From assembly GCA_002171515.1 (NCBI GenBank), contig NHEP01000116.1, positions 1-34,501 on the forward strand: a stretch of DNA of 34,501 bases, written 5' to 3'. Both the position numbers and the translations under genes were made by a program. Numbering within the stretch: the stretch's first letter is position 1; the number at the start of each line of letters is the position of its first letter. The DNA comes from a bacterium TMED88. GTDB taxonomy: Bacteria; Myxococcota_A; UBA9160; UBA4427. Shown piece after piece: positions 22,702 to 31,453 of the stretch. A model generated the notes under the pieces. The model was not told where the DNA came from, made no database searches, and saw only the letters and a program-made list of their open reading frames with translations.

Positions 22702-23511
22702 ATGGTGAGCGATCCAGCGTCTTCGGGCATTTCCATTGAAAGCGCCCCCCCGGTCCTGAGGATTCAAATTCAACGACCGGAACGGCGGAACGCGATCCAC
22801 GGGGCCAGTTTTGATCGACTCGCCGAGGCCTTCGAGGCCGCGATGAGCAACGACGCCCTTCGTGTCATTCAGCTCACCGCCGAGGGAGAGCACTTCTGCG
22901 CGGGGGCAGACCTCGAAATCTCCAATGCACCGAGTTCAACGCGGCCTCGAACCGGCCATATGGTGCGAGGCCTTGGACGCGGCGCGCACCGCATGATTCG
23001 AGCCATGCACGAATGCCCGGTTCCGATTGTGGCAGGTGTGCGCGGATTCGCGGCGGGGGTCGGCTGCAATCTTGCCTTGGCGGCTGACTTCGTGATCGCC
23101 TCGGAGAACGCCCAATTTGTCGAGCCTTTTGTGGAAAGAGGGCTCACGCCCGATAGTGGCTCCTCTTGGATTCTGCCCCGTCTGGTCGGCCTGGCCCGGG
23201 CACGCCGGATGCTGTTGCTCGGGGAACCGATCTCAGGAGAAGAGGCGGAGGCCTGGGGCATGATTCACCAAGTCGTCCCCGACGCGCAGATGGATCACGC
23301 GGTGGTGCAACTGGTCGCTCGACTGGCCTCGGCGGCGTCCCTTTCAGTCGGTCTCGCCAAATCACTCATCCATCGAGGGCTCTCATCCAGCTTGGCTGAA
23401 GCCTTGGAGAACGAAGCCTACTCCGAGGAACTGGCGATCCGCTCCAAAGACTTTAAAGAGGGCCTCAAGGCCTTTCGCGAGAGACGCAAACCGAAGTTTG
23501 AAGGCCTATAG
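22702..23511 (+). CDS. Enoyl-CoA isomerase/hydratase-like crotonase (PaaG/ECI-type features)
   Basis: From the ATG at 22702 (AAGGAG upstream) the product has 269 residues. The oxyanion segment is EHFCAGADL. The central helix GFAAGVGCNLALAADF has Asn123 instead of the first hydratase Glu. The next part reads PFVERGLTPDSGSSW, with Asp151 in the PD motif typical of PaaG and delta3,delta2-enoyl-CoA isomerases. It is therefore more likely an isomerase, shifting a double bond before hydration, than a simple hydratase. It lies 40 bases before the carboxyltransferase gene and is probably co-transcribed with it. Confidence 0.88.
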   Translation: MVSDPASSGISIESAPPVLRIQIQRPERRNAIHGASFDRLAEAFEAAMSNDALRVIQLTAEGEHFCAGADLEISNAPSSTRPRTGHMVRGLGRGAHRMIRAMHECPVPIVAGVRGFAAGVGCNLALAADFVIASENAQFVEPFVERGLTPDSGSSWILPRLVGLARARRMLLLGEPISGEEAEAWGMIHQVVPDAQMDHAVVQLVARLASAASLSVGLAKSLIHRGLSSSLAEALENEAYSEELAIRSKDFKEGLKAFRERRKPKFEGL

Positions 23512-23551
23512 AGTCGCTGACCCTCGCGTTTCAGAACTCAGGAGAAATTTG

Positions 23552-25045
23552 ATGGGCGACCGCAAACGGCGGGCTCAGAATCGAGAAGACTGGAGCCCGT
23601 GGCTTCAGAAGCTCAACGAAGTCCGCCAGCGCTCTCGTGAAATGGGCGGTCCCGAAAAAGTCGAGCGGCTGATGCATCAGCGGGGCAAGCTCGACGTGCG
23701 CCAGCGCATCGAGCACCTCTTTGATCCGGAGACATTCACCGAACTCGGCGGCCTCGTGGGAAACAAGAGCGACGCTCCGGCGGATGGATTCGTGTGCGGA
23801 GCCGGCCAGATCAATGGCCGCATGGCACTCGTTGGCGCCGAGGACTTCACGTTCCAAGCTGGGTCCGCTGGTCGCGGCGGCGGCTACAAACGGTATCGCC
23901 TCGCCGAACTCGCCCTCCGCGAGGGCCTCCCCTTGGTCTGGATGTTGGAGGGGGCGGGCGCTCGCATCGGCAAGCGCACCGACACGCCCGCCCGAACCCC
24001 CGTCGACCTTGAGGCCATGGCGGACGCAAAAGGCGAGGTCCCGATCGTTTGCTTGGTTCTGGGCGTCTCCGCGGGACACGGGGCCCTCGCGGCTCCGCTC
24101 TCGGATTTCGTCGTCATGACTCGGAACGCCTGCATGTTCACTGGAGGACCGCCCTTGGTCCGGGCCGCCACCGGTGAAGAAATCACCAAAGAGGAACTCG
24201 GCGGCCCGCAGGTTTGTGTCGAGCAGGCGGGATCCGTTCACAACGTCGTCGAAGATGACGCGGCCGCCATCGCGCTGGCCCGCGAGTACCTTTCTTTCTT
24301 CCCAACCAGTCGCCCACTGCCCCCGCCCCGGCAATCCAACCGTGACATGGCAGAACGATCGACGGACGAACTTTTGGAAATCATCCCGCCGAACCCACGG
24401 GTTCCCTATGCCATGCGGGATGTCATCGAAGTTCTCGTCGACGAAGGTCGCTTTCTCGAGATCCAACCCGACTACGGCCGAACGGTCGCGGTCGGACTGG
24501 GACGCTTAGGCGGTCAACCCGTTGCCTTCGTGGGCAATAATCCCGCCTACGGGGCCGGTGCCCTCGACGCCGCCGGGGCCATCAAGGCGACGGACTTTAT
24601 CGAGACCTGCGGCACCTTCGGAATCCCGGTCGTTTTCCTCATCGACAACCCGGGTGTTTTGGCCGGATCCCGTGCGGAACAGGAAGGGATTCTCAAATGG
24701 GGAGGCCGCCTGTACCTTGCCGGCAGACGACTTCAAACTCCGAAGATCAGCGTCCTGATGCGAAAGGGCTTTGGATTCGGACTCGTCACGATGGCCCATA
24801 TGCCGCATGATGGACAAACCCTGACCTTGGCTCTGCCCAGCGCCAACATCGCCGCCATGCCGGCCCAGAGCGGTGGCCGGACGGCCCACCTCGACTCCGA
24901 AACCCGAGAAAAAATCGAACAGGCGCAGCGCGGCGGACCCTGGGGCTTGGCGGACCGATTGGGCGTCGACGATGTCGTCGATCCTCGAGCGCTGCGAAAC
25001 GCCCTCCTCCACGGGCTCGCCCTCTCCGCCCAGCGCGCCCGCTAA
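23552..25045 (+). CDS. Acyl-CoA carboxylase beta (carboxyltransferase) subunit
   Basis: The ATG at 23552 has AGGAG seven bases upstream; an in-frame ATG at 23498 would overlap the crotonase and has no clear site. The 497-residue protein has both crotonase-like halves of carboxyltransferases: GAGARIGK and FTGGPPLV in the first, and FLIDNPGVLAGSRAEQEGIL with a MRKGFGFG-type loop in the second. It transfers carboxyl from biotin to an acyl-CoA such as propionyl-, methylcrotonyl- or geranyl-CoA. No biotin carboxylase or biotin carrier gene is present in the window, so the partner must be elsewhere. It may process propionyl-CoA or a branched enoyl-CoA released by the pathway, which is inference. 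Confidence 0.92.
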   Translation: MGDRKRRAQNREDWSPWLQKLNEVRQRSREMGGPEKVERLMHQRGKLDVRQRIEHLFDPETFTELGGLVGNKSDAPADGFVCGAGQINGRMALVGAEDFTFQAGSAGRGGGYKRYRLAELALREGLPLVWMLEGAGARIGKRTDTPARTPVDLEAMADAKGEVPIVCLVLGVSAGHGALAAPLSDFVVMTRNACMFTGGPPLVRAATGEEITKEELGGPQVCVEQAGSVHNVVEDDAAAIALAREYLSFFPTSRPLPPPRQSNRDMAERSTDELLEIIPPNPRVPYAMRDVIEVLVDEGRFLEIQPDYGRTVAVGLGRLGGQPVAFVGNNPAYGAGALDAAGAIKATDFIETCGTFGIPVVFLIDNPGVLAGSRAEQEGILKWGGRLYLAGRRLQTPKISVLMRKGFGFGLVTMAHMPHDGQTLTLALPSANIAAMPAQSGGRTAHLDSETREKIEQAQRGGPWGLADRLGVDDVVDPRALRNALLHGLALSAQRAR

Positions 25046-25275
25046 GCCCCCTCCCATCGGCCTTCTCGAGAACACCAAACGGCGGCGACCGTTGCGCATG
25101 TTCTGCCTCTTCCTTTGGCCCATCCCTTGCGTTTTTTTTGAGAAATATCCGCCTCATAACGCACTCGCTGCGAGCGATCTGCCGGTCATTCATAAAATCA
25201 TTTAACTTATTTAATCTAATTCCTGTATATTAATTGAAGGATGATTCGACGCGCGACCAAAAGGCGGGATAGGCG
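25046..25275. promoter_or_regulatory. 230-base intergenic region with a probable promoter for the ligase at 25276
   Basis: This is the longest gene-free stretch. The first half is GC-rich without structure. From 25190 it turns strongly AT-rich. TTAACT (25202-25207) and TATATT (25226-25231) with an 18-base spacer form a plausible sigma70 promoter. The stretch AAATCATTTAACTTATTTAA around 25197-25216 resembles the shared motif at only about 13 of 20 positions and may be chance. Confidence 0.45.
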
Positions 25276-26847
25276 ATGACAACGGGGGGGTGGGCGAAAT
25301 CGAGGCGGTTGGGGTTCTGGCATCTCGCCAGTGATGAACCCGACCGCGTCGCCCTAATTCTCTCCAGCGGCGCGCGGGTAAGCTTTGGAGACCTGCTCGC
25401 CCGAGCCAATCAGTTGGCCCATGGATTCAAGACCTGCGGGCTCAGGCCCGGTGACACCCTCGCGATGGCCGTGCCCAATGACGATTCGTACTACGTCATC
25501 TACTTGGCCGCCATGCAGAGCGGCCTATACGTCACGCCCATCAACTTCCACCTTAAATCATCCGAAGTCGCGTACATTCTTCGAGACAGCGAGGCATCGC
25601 TCTTCATCGCCGATCAGAAGTTTGGGGACATGCCAGCGGGCGCCGCGCGCGAGGCGGAACTCTCAGAAGATCGCTGTTTCGCCATTGGATCGATCGACGG
25701 CTTTCGCTCTTGGGAAGCCTTGACCGACGGCCAGCCAACAAGCACCCCGGCCGAGCGCCATCCGGGGGCCATCATGGGATATACCTCGGGCACCACCGGA
25801 TTTCCCAAAGGCGTTCGACGCCCCCTCCCCTCTGAAAGCCCGGATTTTGTTGCCGAGCAAAGCACAATTTTCGCTCGTGCTTTCGGCCTGGTCCCCCTCG
25901 ACGGCACCAATTTAGTGGTCGGACCGCTTTATCATGCGGGTCCATCCATTTTCAGCTGGGGCTCGCTGCATGTTGGTCATACTCAGGTCCTGACAAACGG
26001 CTTTGACGCGGAGCAAACGCTTCAATTGATCGAGCGCTACCAAGTCACCAACACCCATGTGGTGGCCACCATGTTCCATCGACTGCTTGCGCTGCCACCC
26101 GATACCCGCAGTCGATACGACGTGAGTTCCCTCCGCATGGTGGCTCATTCAGCGGCTCCGACACCGGTCGAAGTCAAGCAGGCGATGATGGATTGGTGGG
26201 GCCCGATCATCTGGGAGACGTACGGTGGAACCGAAGCCGCCGCCACCATCGCGAAACCCCATCATTGGATGGCCAAACCGGGCACCGCGGGCCGGCCCGT
26301 TCGCGGCGTGCAGATCGAGATCGTTGATTCGTCCGGAAACCCCTGCCCGCCGCAAAAGCCGGGGATGGTCTACATCCAAAAAGAGGGGGAGCTGTTCGAG
26401 TACTGGAAAGACAAGAAAAAAACGGAGGAAAGTCGACGCGGGCGGGCATTCACATTGGGGGATCTCGGATACCTCGACGAAGACGGCTTTCTCTTTCTGA
26501 CGGGCCGCCAAGCTGACGTCATCATCTCGGGAGGCGTCAACATCTACCCTTCGGAGGTCGAGAGCGCCCTCCTCTCTCATACGGCTGTCGCGGACGCAGT
26601 GGTGATCGGAATCCCCAACGAAGAGTGGGGCGAAGAGGTCCTGGCCATCGTTCAACTGGAGTCCGGCTACGCCGAGGGATCTGAGACCCAGGCTGTACTC
26701 GTCGACCACTGCAAAAGTCGAATTGCGCGCTACAAATGTCCCCGGGTGGTCCACTTTCGAAAGGACCTCCCCCGGGAAGAAAACGGCAAGATCTATCGCC
26801 GCCGGATCCGCGACGAATATTGGAAGCACGCCAACCAAGCCATTTAA
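25276..26847 (+). CDS. AMP-forming acyl-CoA ligase
   Basis: The 523-residue protein contains GYTSGTTGFPKGVRRPLP (168-185), LYHAGPSIFSWGS, MMDWWGPIIWETYGGTEAA, TLGDLGYLDEDGFLFLTGR, IISGGVNIYPSEVE and the C-terminal lysine motif ENGKIYRRRIRDEY. The RRPLP extension after the phosphate loop and DWWGP are shared with the ligase at 28884, so the two are paralogues. It activates an acid as its CoA thioester in the cytoplasm. It heads a plus-strand group (ligase, isochorismatase-like protein, CoA-transferase, ligase) with short gaps, preceded by an AT-rich promoter region. Confidence 0.93.
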   Translation: MTTGGWAKSRRLGFWHLASDEPDRVALILSSGARVSFGDLLARANQLAHGFKTCGLRPGDTLAMAVPNDDSYYVIYLAAMQSGLYVTPINFHLKSSEVAYILRDSEASLFIADQKFGDMPAGAAREAELSEDRCFAIGSIDGFRSWEALTDGQPTSTPAERHPGAIMGYTSGTTGFPKGVRRPLPSESPDFVAEQSTIFARAFGLVPLDGTNLVVGPLYHAGPSIFSWGSLHVGHTQVLTNGFDAEQTLQLIERYQVTNTHVVATMFHRLLALPPDTRSRYDVSSLRMVAHSAAPTPVEVKQAMMDWWGPIIWETYGGTEAAATIAKPHHWMAKPGTAGRPVRGVQIEIVDSSGNPCPPQKPGMVYIQKEGELFEYWKDKKKTEESRRGRAFTLGDLGYLDEDGFLFLTGRQADVIISGGVNIYPSEVESALLSHTAVADAVVIGIPNEEWGEEVLAIVQLESGYAEGSETQAVLVDHCKSRIARYKCPRVVHFRKDLPREENGKIYRRRIRDEYWKHANQAI

Positions 26848-26868
26848 TCGATCTAAGAAAGGTCCATC

Positions 26869-27492
26869 GTGCCCTACGATCCCGCACCCTACTTGGACCC
26901 GGCCCGCTGCGGGATCGTGGTTTTCGAATGCCAAGAAGCCGTCATCGGCGAAAACAGCCGCCTCAAAGGACTGCGCGCGGACGTCCTCCAAAGAGGCATG
27001 ATCGACAACCTCGCGAGGCTGCTGGACGGCGCACGCGAAGCCGGCGTCTTTATCGCGTATTGCAACATGGCCTTCCGGCCAGATGGCCTCGCCGCGCCCA
27101 ACACGCCGCGCGCTGACAACATGCCGGCGGCCCCACCCTCGGGCCCCGCCAAGGTCAGTCCCGTCGTGCCTCCGCTTCAGCCGCTTGACCACGAACTGGT
27201 GATCGAACGCATTCACGGCATGGCCTCTTTTCATGGTACGCCTCTGGAACCGGCCTTGCGGGATCGGGGCGTCACCACATTGATCCCCACTGGCGTGAGC
27301 GCCAACATCGGCATCATTGCCACCACGGTCGAGGCCTTAGGGCGCGGCTTGCGCGTGGCGATCGCTCGAGATTGCGTCGCCGGCGACCCGTCGAGCTACG
27401 TCGAAGACATCTTCAAGAACACACTCAACAACTTGGCCTACCTCACTGATGGATCCACCATTTGTCAGATCTGGCGCGACGCCCGTCGCTAA
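26869..27492 (+). CDS. Isochorismatase-fold (cysteine hydrolase family) protein without the catalytic triad
   Basis: The 207-residue protein starts with GTG (AAAGG upstream), 21 bases after the ligase stop. The fold signature is clear: CGIVVFECQEAVIGE at the first strand, HGMASFHGTPLEPALRDRGV, and PTGVSANIGIIATTVEAL. The Asp-Lys-Cys triad of active members is replaced by Glu20, Arg114 and Gly148. To my knowledge a subgroup with GVSxNxG in place of the Cys motif exists, so this is probably a subfamily trait rather than decay. A binding, regulatory or different hydrolytic role is likely. Its genes are flanked by two related acyl-CoA ligases and a CoA-transferase. Confidence 0.85.
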   Translation: MPYDPAPYLDPARCGIVVFECQEAVIGENSRLKGLRADVLQRGMIDNLARLLDGAREAGVFIAYCNMAFRPDGLAAPNTPRADNMPAAPPSGPAKVSPVVPPLQPLDHELVIERIHGMASFHGTPLEPALRDRGVTTLIPTGVSANIGIIATTVEALGRGLRVAIARDCVAGDPSSYVEDIFKNTLNNLAYLTDGSTICQIWRDARR

Positions 27493-27603
27493 AACGATCT
27501 ATTCAAACAAAATAGGTCTCGAGGCCTGCTTCCGAGACAAGGCCTTGACCAGCCCTCGTGGTGCCTTCACAGAACCCGCATCGCGACAGAAGGACGAAGC
27601 AAG
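27493..27603. other. Intergenic spacer with nested inverted repeats
   Basis: The 111 bases before the CoA-transferase contain GTCTCG (27516-27521) paired with CGAGAC (27533-27538), and GGCC-centred palindromes at 27522-27527 and 27539-27546. No T-run follows, so a terminator is not convincing. No clear -10 or -35 is seen. A GAAGGA-type ribosome site lies just before the ATG at 27604. Confidence 0.35.
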
Positions 27604-28806
27604 ATGAGCAAACCCCTCGAAGGCATTCGAGTACTGGAAGTCGCCGCTTGGACCTTTGTGCCTGCAGCCGGCGCGATCTTGGCCGACCTCGGCGCCGACG
27701 TCATTAAAGTCGAGCCGCCGGCGGGTGACCCCCAGCGCGGACTCAAGAACATGCTCAATCTCGAAGGCCAGGGACCCAACCCGTTCAATGAAATTCCGAA
27801 TCGTGGAAAACGCAGCATTACCCTCGATCTGAAAAACCCAGCCGGAAGGGACTTGCTGCTTGAAATCGCCAAAAAGAGCGATGTTTTCCTGACCAGCTAC
27901 CTGCCGACCATTCGGGAAAAGTTACAGATCGATGTTGAGGACATTCGTGCCGTCAACCCGAAAATCATCTACGTCCGGGGAAGCGGCTGGGGTCACCACG
28001 GGCCGATGCGCGATACGGGGGGCTATGACCTCGCCGCCGCATGGGCGACGTCGGGCATGGCCCAGCATGTCATGCGCGATACCGACGGACCGATGCCGAT
28101 GCCCTCTGCGTTTTTCGATTTACAGGGCAGCAATACGATCGCCGGCGCAATCGGCATGGCGCTGTTCAAACGAGAACGAACCGGCGAAGCGCCGATCGTC
28201 GACGTTCCTTTGATGAACGTTGGACTCTGGACGATGGCACCTGGGATCGTGAGCGCCCCTTACGTGAGCGAGTCGCGTGCAATGGTTCGGACAGCGCCCG
28301 GGAATCCGATTACCAACTGGTACGAAACCCGTGACGGTCGATGGATCTATCTCGTGATGCTCCAGGGGGATCGGTTCTGGCCTGAAGTTTGTCGCGTTCT
28401 GGAGCGGGAAGACCTCATTGAAGACCCTCGCTTCGCAACGGCGGCGCTCCGCTTCGAGAACCGCAGTGAATGTGTCGCCGAACTCGACGCCATCTTCGCA
28501 GAGCGCCCCCTTGAGGAATGGCTTGAAAAGCTCCAAGCCCTGACGGGCGTTTGGGCCCCGGCCATCAACTACCAAGAAATACACGAACATCGGCAAGTCG
28601 ATCCAAACGGATATCTCCCCACCGTTACGGGGCACGATGGAGTCGACTTCAAACTGGTCGCCCCAGCCATGCACTTCGATGAAACACCGACCGCTCCCCA
28701 GGGTCCAGCGCCGGAACTCGGCCAAGACACCGAGACCGTCCTGATGGACATTGGTCTGGATTGGGACGCCATTTCAAGCTTTCGGGATCGCGGAGGCCTC
28801 GGCTAA
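27604..28806 (+). CDS. Family III (CaiB/BaiF) CoA-transferase
   Basis: The 400-residue protein opens with LEGIRVLEVAAWTFVPAAGAILADLGADVIKVE, the family III signature. It carries the catalytic aspartate in SAFFDLQGS (Asp172), which forms the aspartyl-CoA thioester, and GMALFKRERTGE after it. Such enzymes move CoA from one acyl-CoA (for example succinyl-CoA or a pathway product) to a free acid, in this family often a steroid, bile acid, carnitine or dicarboxylate. It offers an ATP-free activation route beside the neighbouring ligases. The length and key motifs are intact. It is followed after 77 bases by a ligase with an upstream-extended open frame that overlaps this gene but is not the likely start. 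Confidence 0.93.
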   Translation: MSKPLEGIRVLEVAAWTFVPAAGAILADLGADVIKVEPPAGDPQRGLKNMLNLEGQGPNPFNEIPNRGKRSITLDLKNPAGRDLLLEIAKKSDVFLTSYLPTIREKLQIDVEDIRAVNPKIIYVRGSGWGHHGPMRDTGGYDLAAAWATSGMAQHVMRDTDGPMPMPSAFFDLQGSNTIAGAIGMALFKRERTGEAPIVDVPLMNVGLWTMAPGIVSAPYVSESRAMVRTAPGNPITNWYETRDGRWIYLVMLQGDRFWPEVCRVLEREDLIEDPRFATAALRFENRSECVAELDAIFAERPLEEWLEKLQALTGVWAPAINYQEIHEHRQVDPNGYLPTVTGHDGVDFKLVAPAMHFDETPTAPQGPAPELGQDTETVLMDIGLDWDAISSFRDRGGLG

Positions 28807-28883
28807 AGCCTGAGAGGGCAGAGCCTTCTCCGAGCGTTGCGTCAGCCACCTCTCCTTTATTCGAGAATCGCGAGGACACCTTG

Positions 28884-30404
28884 ATGCATATTGGTCGACA
28901 CGCCCAGGCCTTTGGCGAAAAGCCGGCGGTCATCATGGTGGGCTCAGGCGAGTCCATCTCTTTCGCTCAGTTAAACGCGCGATCCAATCAACTCGCCCAC
29001 TTTTTTCGTTCCAGAGGCCTTGGGGTCGGCGGGCATGTCGCCATTCTCCTTGAAAACCACCCTCGCTACTTTGAGGTCTGCTGGGCCGCTCAGCGCTCGG
29101 GGCTCTACATCACCCCCATCAACTGGCACCTCGGACCAGAGGAAGCCGGTTACATCATTCGCAATTGTGGCGCGAAGGCCTTGATCACCTCTTCTCGTCT
29201 CAGCGAAGTGATTGGCCGCCTCGGAGAAAACCTCGAAGGCGTCGACCTTCGCTTGGCGATCGACGGAAGTCTGGATGGGTTTGAAACCTATGAATCGGCC
29301 CTTTCGGAACAGTCCGAACAACCCATCGAGGATGAGCAAGAAGGGGCCTTCATGTTCTACTCCTCGGGCACCACAGGCCGCCCGAAGGGCATCCGCCGGC
29401 CTTTGCCCGGGCAACCGTTCGGGACCGGTGCTTTTTTTGAACAGATGCTCTCGGGTCTATACGGCTTCGACGAGTCGACCCGCTACCTCTGTCCCGCACC
29501 GCTCTACCACGCCGCCCCAATCGGATGGTCGATGGGAACCCAGCGGCTGGGGGGAACCGCCGTCATCATGGAACGCTTTGATGCCCATGGCGCGCTCCGG
29601 GCCATTGACGAACACCAGATCGACCGAGCCCAGTTCGTTCCCACCCACTTCGTTCGCATGCTCAAGCTGCCCAAGGACGATCGAGAACAGCACGACTTGT
29701 CCAGCCTTGAGCGCGTGATTCACGCTGCGGCGCCATGCCCCATCGAAGTCAAAGAACAAATCATGGACTGGTGGGGCCCCCTTCTCTACGAATATTACGC
29801 CGGCAGCGAAGGAAACGGTTTCTGCGCCATCGGACCTGACGAGTGGCTTTCGCACCGCGGTTCGGTCGGCCAATCAAAGAAGGGGCCGATCCACATCGTG
29901 AATGAAGAGGGCGTCGAACAAGCCGCGGGTGAAATCGGCCAGATCTGGTTCGAAGGGGCTGATCGCTTCGAATATCACGGGGATCCAGCAAAAACCGCGG
30001 AGGCTTGGAACGACCAAGGCTGGAGCACGCTCGGGGATGTCGGCTACCTCGATGACGAGGGCTACCTCTATCTCACCGATCGAATTTCCCACATGATTAT
30101 TTCCGGGGGCGTCAACATTTACCCGCAGGAGATCGAAGACGCCTTGGTGCTTCATCCCGCCGTCGCGGATGTCGCGGTCATCGGAGTCCCGCACCCAGAA
30201 ATGGGCGAGCAGGTCAAGGCTGTTGTTCAAGCAGATCAAAGTGCTCAGGCTTCGGATGCACTCGCTGAGGAATTGATCGCCTTCTGCCGCGAACGAATCG
30301 CCCACTTCAAATGCCCGCGTTCCATCGATTTCACAGAAGAGCTGCCACGACTGCCCACCGGCAAGCTCCTCAAGCGGACGTTGCGGGATCAATACTCGTC
30401 CTGA
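28884..30404 (+). CDS. AMP-forming acyl-CoA ligase, paralogue of the ligase at 25276
   Basis: The ATG at 28884 gives the family-typical start MHIGRHAQAFGEKPAVI and a 507-residue product; the open frame extends back to 28761, inside the CoA-transferase, and is unlikely to be used. Motifs are FYSSGTTGRPKGIRRPLP (158-175), LYHAAPIGWSMGT, IMDWWGPLLYEYYAGSEGNG, TLGDVGYLDDEGYLYLTDR, SGGVNIYPQEIE and the catalytic lysine motif PTGKLLKRTLRDQY. The shared RRPLP and DWWGP blocks show descent from a common duplication with the 25276 ligase. Divergent substrate-pocket segments (GPSIFSWGS versus APIGWSMGT) suggest different acids. Confidence 0.93.
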   Translation: MHIGRHAQAFGEKPAVIMVGSGESISFAQLNARSNQLAHFFRSRGLGVGGHVAILLENHPRYFEVCWAAQRSGLYITPINWHLGPEEAGYIIRNCGAKALITSSRLSEVIGRLGENLEGVDLRLAIDGSLDGFETYESALSEQSEQPIEDEQEGAFMFYSSGTTGRPKGIRRPLPGQPFGTGAFFEQMLSGLYGFDESTRYLCPAPLYHAAPIGWSMGTQRLGGTAVIMERFDAHGALRAIDEHQIDRAQFVPTHFVRMLKLPKDDREQHDLSSLERVIHAAAPCPIEVKEQIMDWWGPLLYEYYAGSEGNGFCAIGPDEWLSHRGSVGQSKKGPIHIVNEEGVEQAAGEIGQIWFEGADRFEYHGDPAKTAEAWNDQGWSTLGDVGYLDDEGYLYLTDRISHMIISGGVNIYPQEIEDALVLHPAVADVAVIGVPHPEMGEQVKAVVQADQSAQASDALAEELIAFCRERIAHFKCPRSIDFTEELPRLPTGKLLKRTLRDQYSS

Positions 30405-30469
30405 ATTGCGCGTTTTTACACAGCGCGCTTCGGCACGTCGGCTCCTTCCCACATCCGGTCAAGCCCCGC

Positions 30470-31372
30470 CTACTCTTTTCGGAATTCCTTCAGGGGCTCC
30501 ATGCTGACGAGGGCATGATCGATCTCTCGAAAACCGTCGGTCGCTCGAATCTGATCCCAATGCGCGGCCACGTCCTCGGGCGAAACTTCGGCGTTCTCCG
30601 CAGCGGCCCAACCAGGCGCTTGGGCCATAAAACAACGGGTGTACCAGTTGTAACCCGCCATGAAGGTTTCCCCGGTGATCGAACACGACTCGTGGACTGC
30701 CGCCAGAACCAGAGGCATCACGCTTCGCGGTGATGTGGAACCGGTTTCGCTTTCTCCGCCGGTCAGTCGCGTCGCCGCAGCCGGCGCGATGCAATTGACC
30801 TGAATATTGCTCCGCGCGCCCTCGATGCTGAGTGTCCGCATCAAGCCCCAAATCCCCATTTTGGCAGCGCTGTAGTTGGTCTGTCCAAAATTCCCGAAGA
30901 GCCCCGACGAAGAAGTCGTCAGAATAATCTTGCCCCCACCCGCCTCTTTCATCTGACGGAAAGCGGGCTGCGCGGTCGAGAAAGAGCCCATCAAGTGAAC
31001 ATCGAGCACCGCTTGAAGATCTTCAGGGCTCAGCTTGGCAAAAGACTTATCTCTCAGAATCCCGGCGTTGGCAATGAGAATGTCGCAACCGCCGAATCGC
31101 TCGATCGCGGTATCCACAATGCGCTGCCCCCCTTCAAGCGTCGCCACCGAGTCGAAGTTGGGCACCGCCACCCCGCCGGCCTTCTCAATCTCGGCAACGA
31201 CCTGGGCCGCGGCGGTCTCCGATCCGCCCGTTCCATCGGTGGCGCCCCCCAAGTCGTTCACCACCACCTGGGCGCCCCGAGCGGCGAGCTCCAGGGCATA
31301 CTGCCGGCCGACACCCCCCCCGGCCCCGGTGATCACCGCAACTTTGCCATCGAAATTCATCGGTTGGGCCAT
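30470..31372 (-). CDS. SDR of the (3R)-hydroxyacyl-CoA dehydrogenase (MFE-2/HSD17B4-like) type
   Basis: The 300-residue protein has ITGAGGGVGR (14-23), then VVVNDLGGATDGTGG, the insertion typical of the dehydrogenase domain of peroxisomal multifunctional enzyme type 2. It also has NAG (102-104), TSSSGLFGNFGQTNYSAAK with catalytic Tyr167 and Lys171, and a C-terminal extension past the usual SDR end. The acidic Asp40 after strand 2 indicates NAD+. It should oxidise a 3-hydroxyacyl-CoA to the 3-oxo form. It is divergent from the ligase at 31538, and shared motif site 4 lies in the 165-base gap between them. Confidence 0.92.
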   Translation of the reverse strand: MAQPMNFDGKVAVITGAGGGVGRQYALELAARGAQVVVNDLGGATDGTGGSETAAAQVVAEIEKAGGVAVPNFDSVATLEGGQRIVDTAIERFGGCDILIANAGILRDKSFAKLSPEDLQAVLDVHLMGSFSTAQPAFRQMKEAGGGKIILTTSSSGLFGNFGQTNYSAAKMGIWGLMRTLSIEGARSNIQVNCIAPAAATRLTGGESETGSTSPRSVMPLVLAAVHESCSITGETFMAGYNWYTRCFMAQAPGWAAAENAEVSPEDVAAHWDQIRATDGFREIDHALVSMEPLKEFRKE

Positions 31373-31453
31373 ACTGCTCTCTCCTTAATGATTCGGGGGC
31401 GTCATTCGCCGTCGGCCGGATTGGCTTTGAATCCGAATCTTCATCCACAGTCA

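Noticed and set aside
23531-24466. Long minus-strand frame opposite the carboxyltransferase
   Set aside because: Antisense to a full-length conserved enzyme, no recognisable domain or ribosome site.
25193-25216. Possible sixth copy of the shared motif upstream of the ligase at 25276
   Set aside because: Only about 13 of 20 positions match and nearly all matches are A or T in an AT-rich stretch; the AGTTATA core is missing.
26149-27234. Long open frame on the minus strand opposite the ligase and isochorismatase-like genes
   Set aside because: It lies antisense to two clearly recognisable genes, has no family resemblance and runs across their boundary; high GC creates such antisense frames.
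27516-27550. Nested inverted repeats before the CoA-transferase as a riboswitch or attenuator
   Set aside because: No conserved riboswitch features, no T-run, and stems are short; noted only as a spacer feature.
28761-28883. Extended N terminus of the ligase at 28884
   Set aside because: It would start inside the CoA-transferase gene and adds a Pro/Ser/Arg-rich segment unlike ligase N termini.
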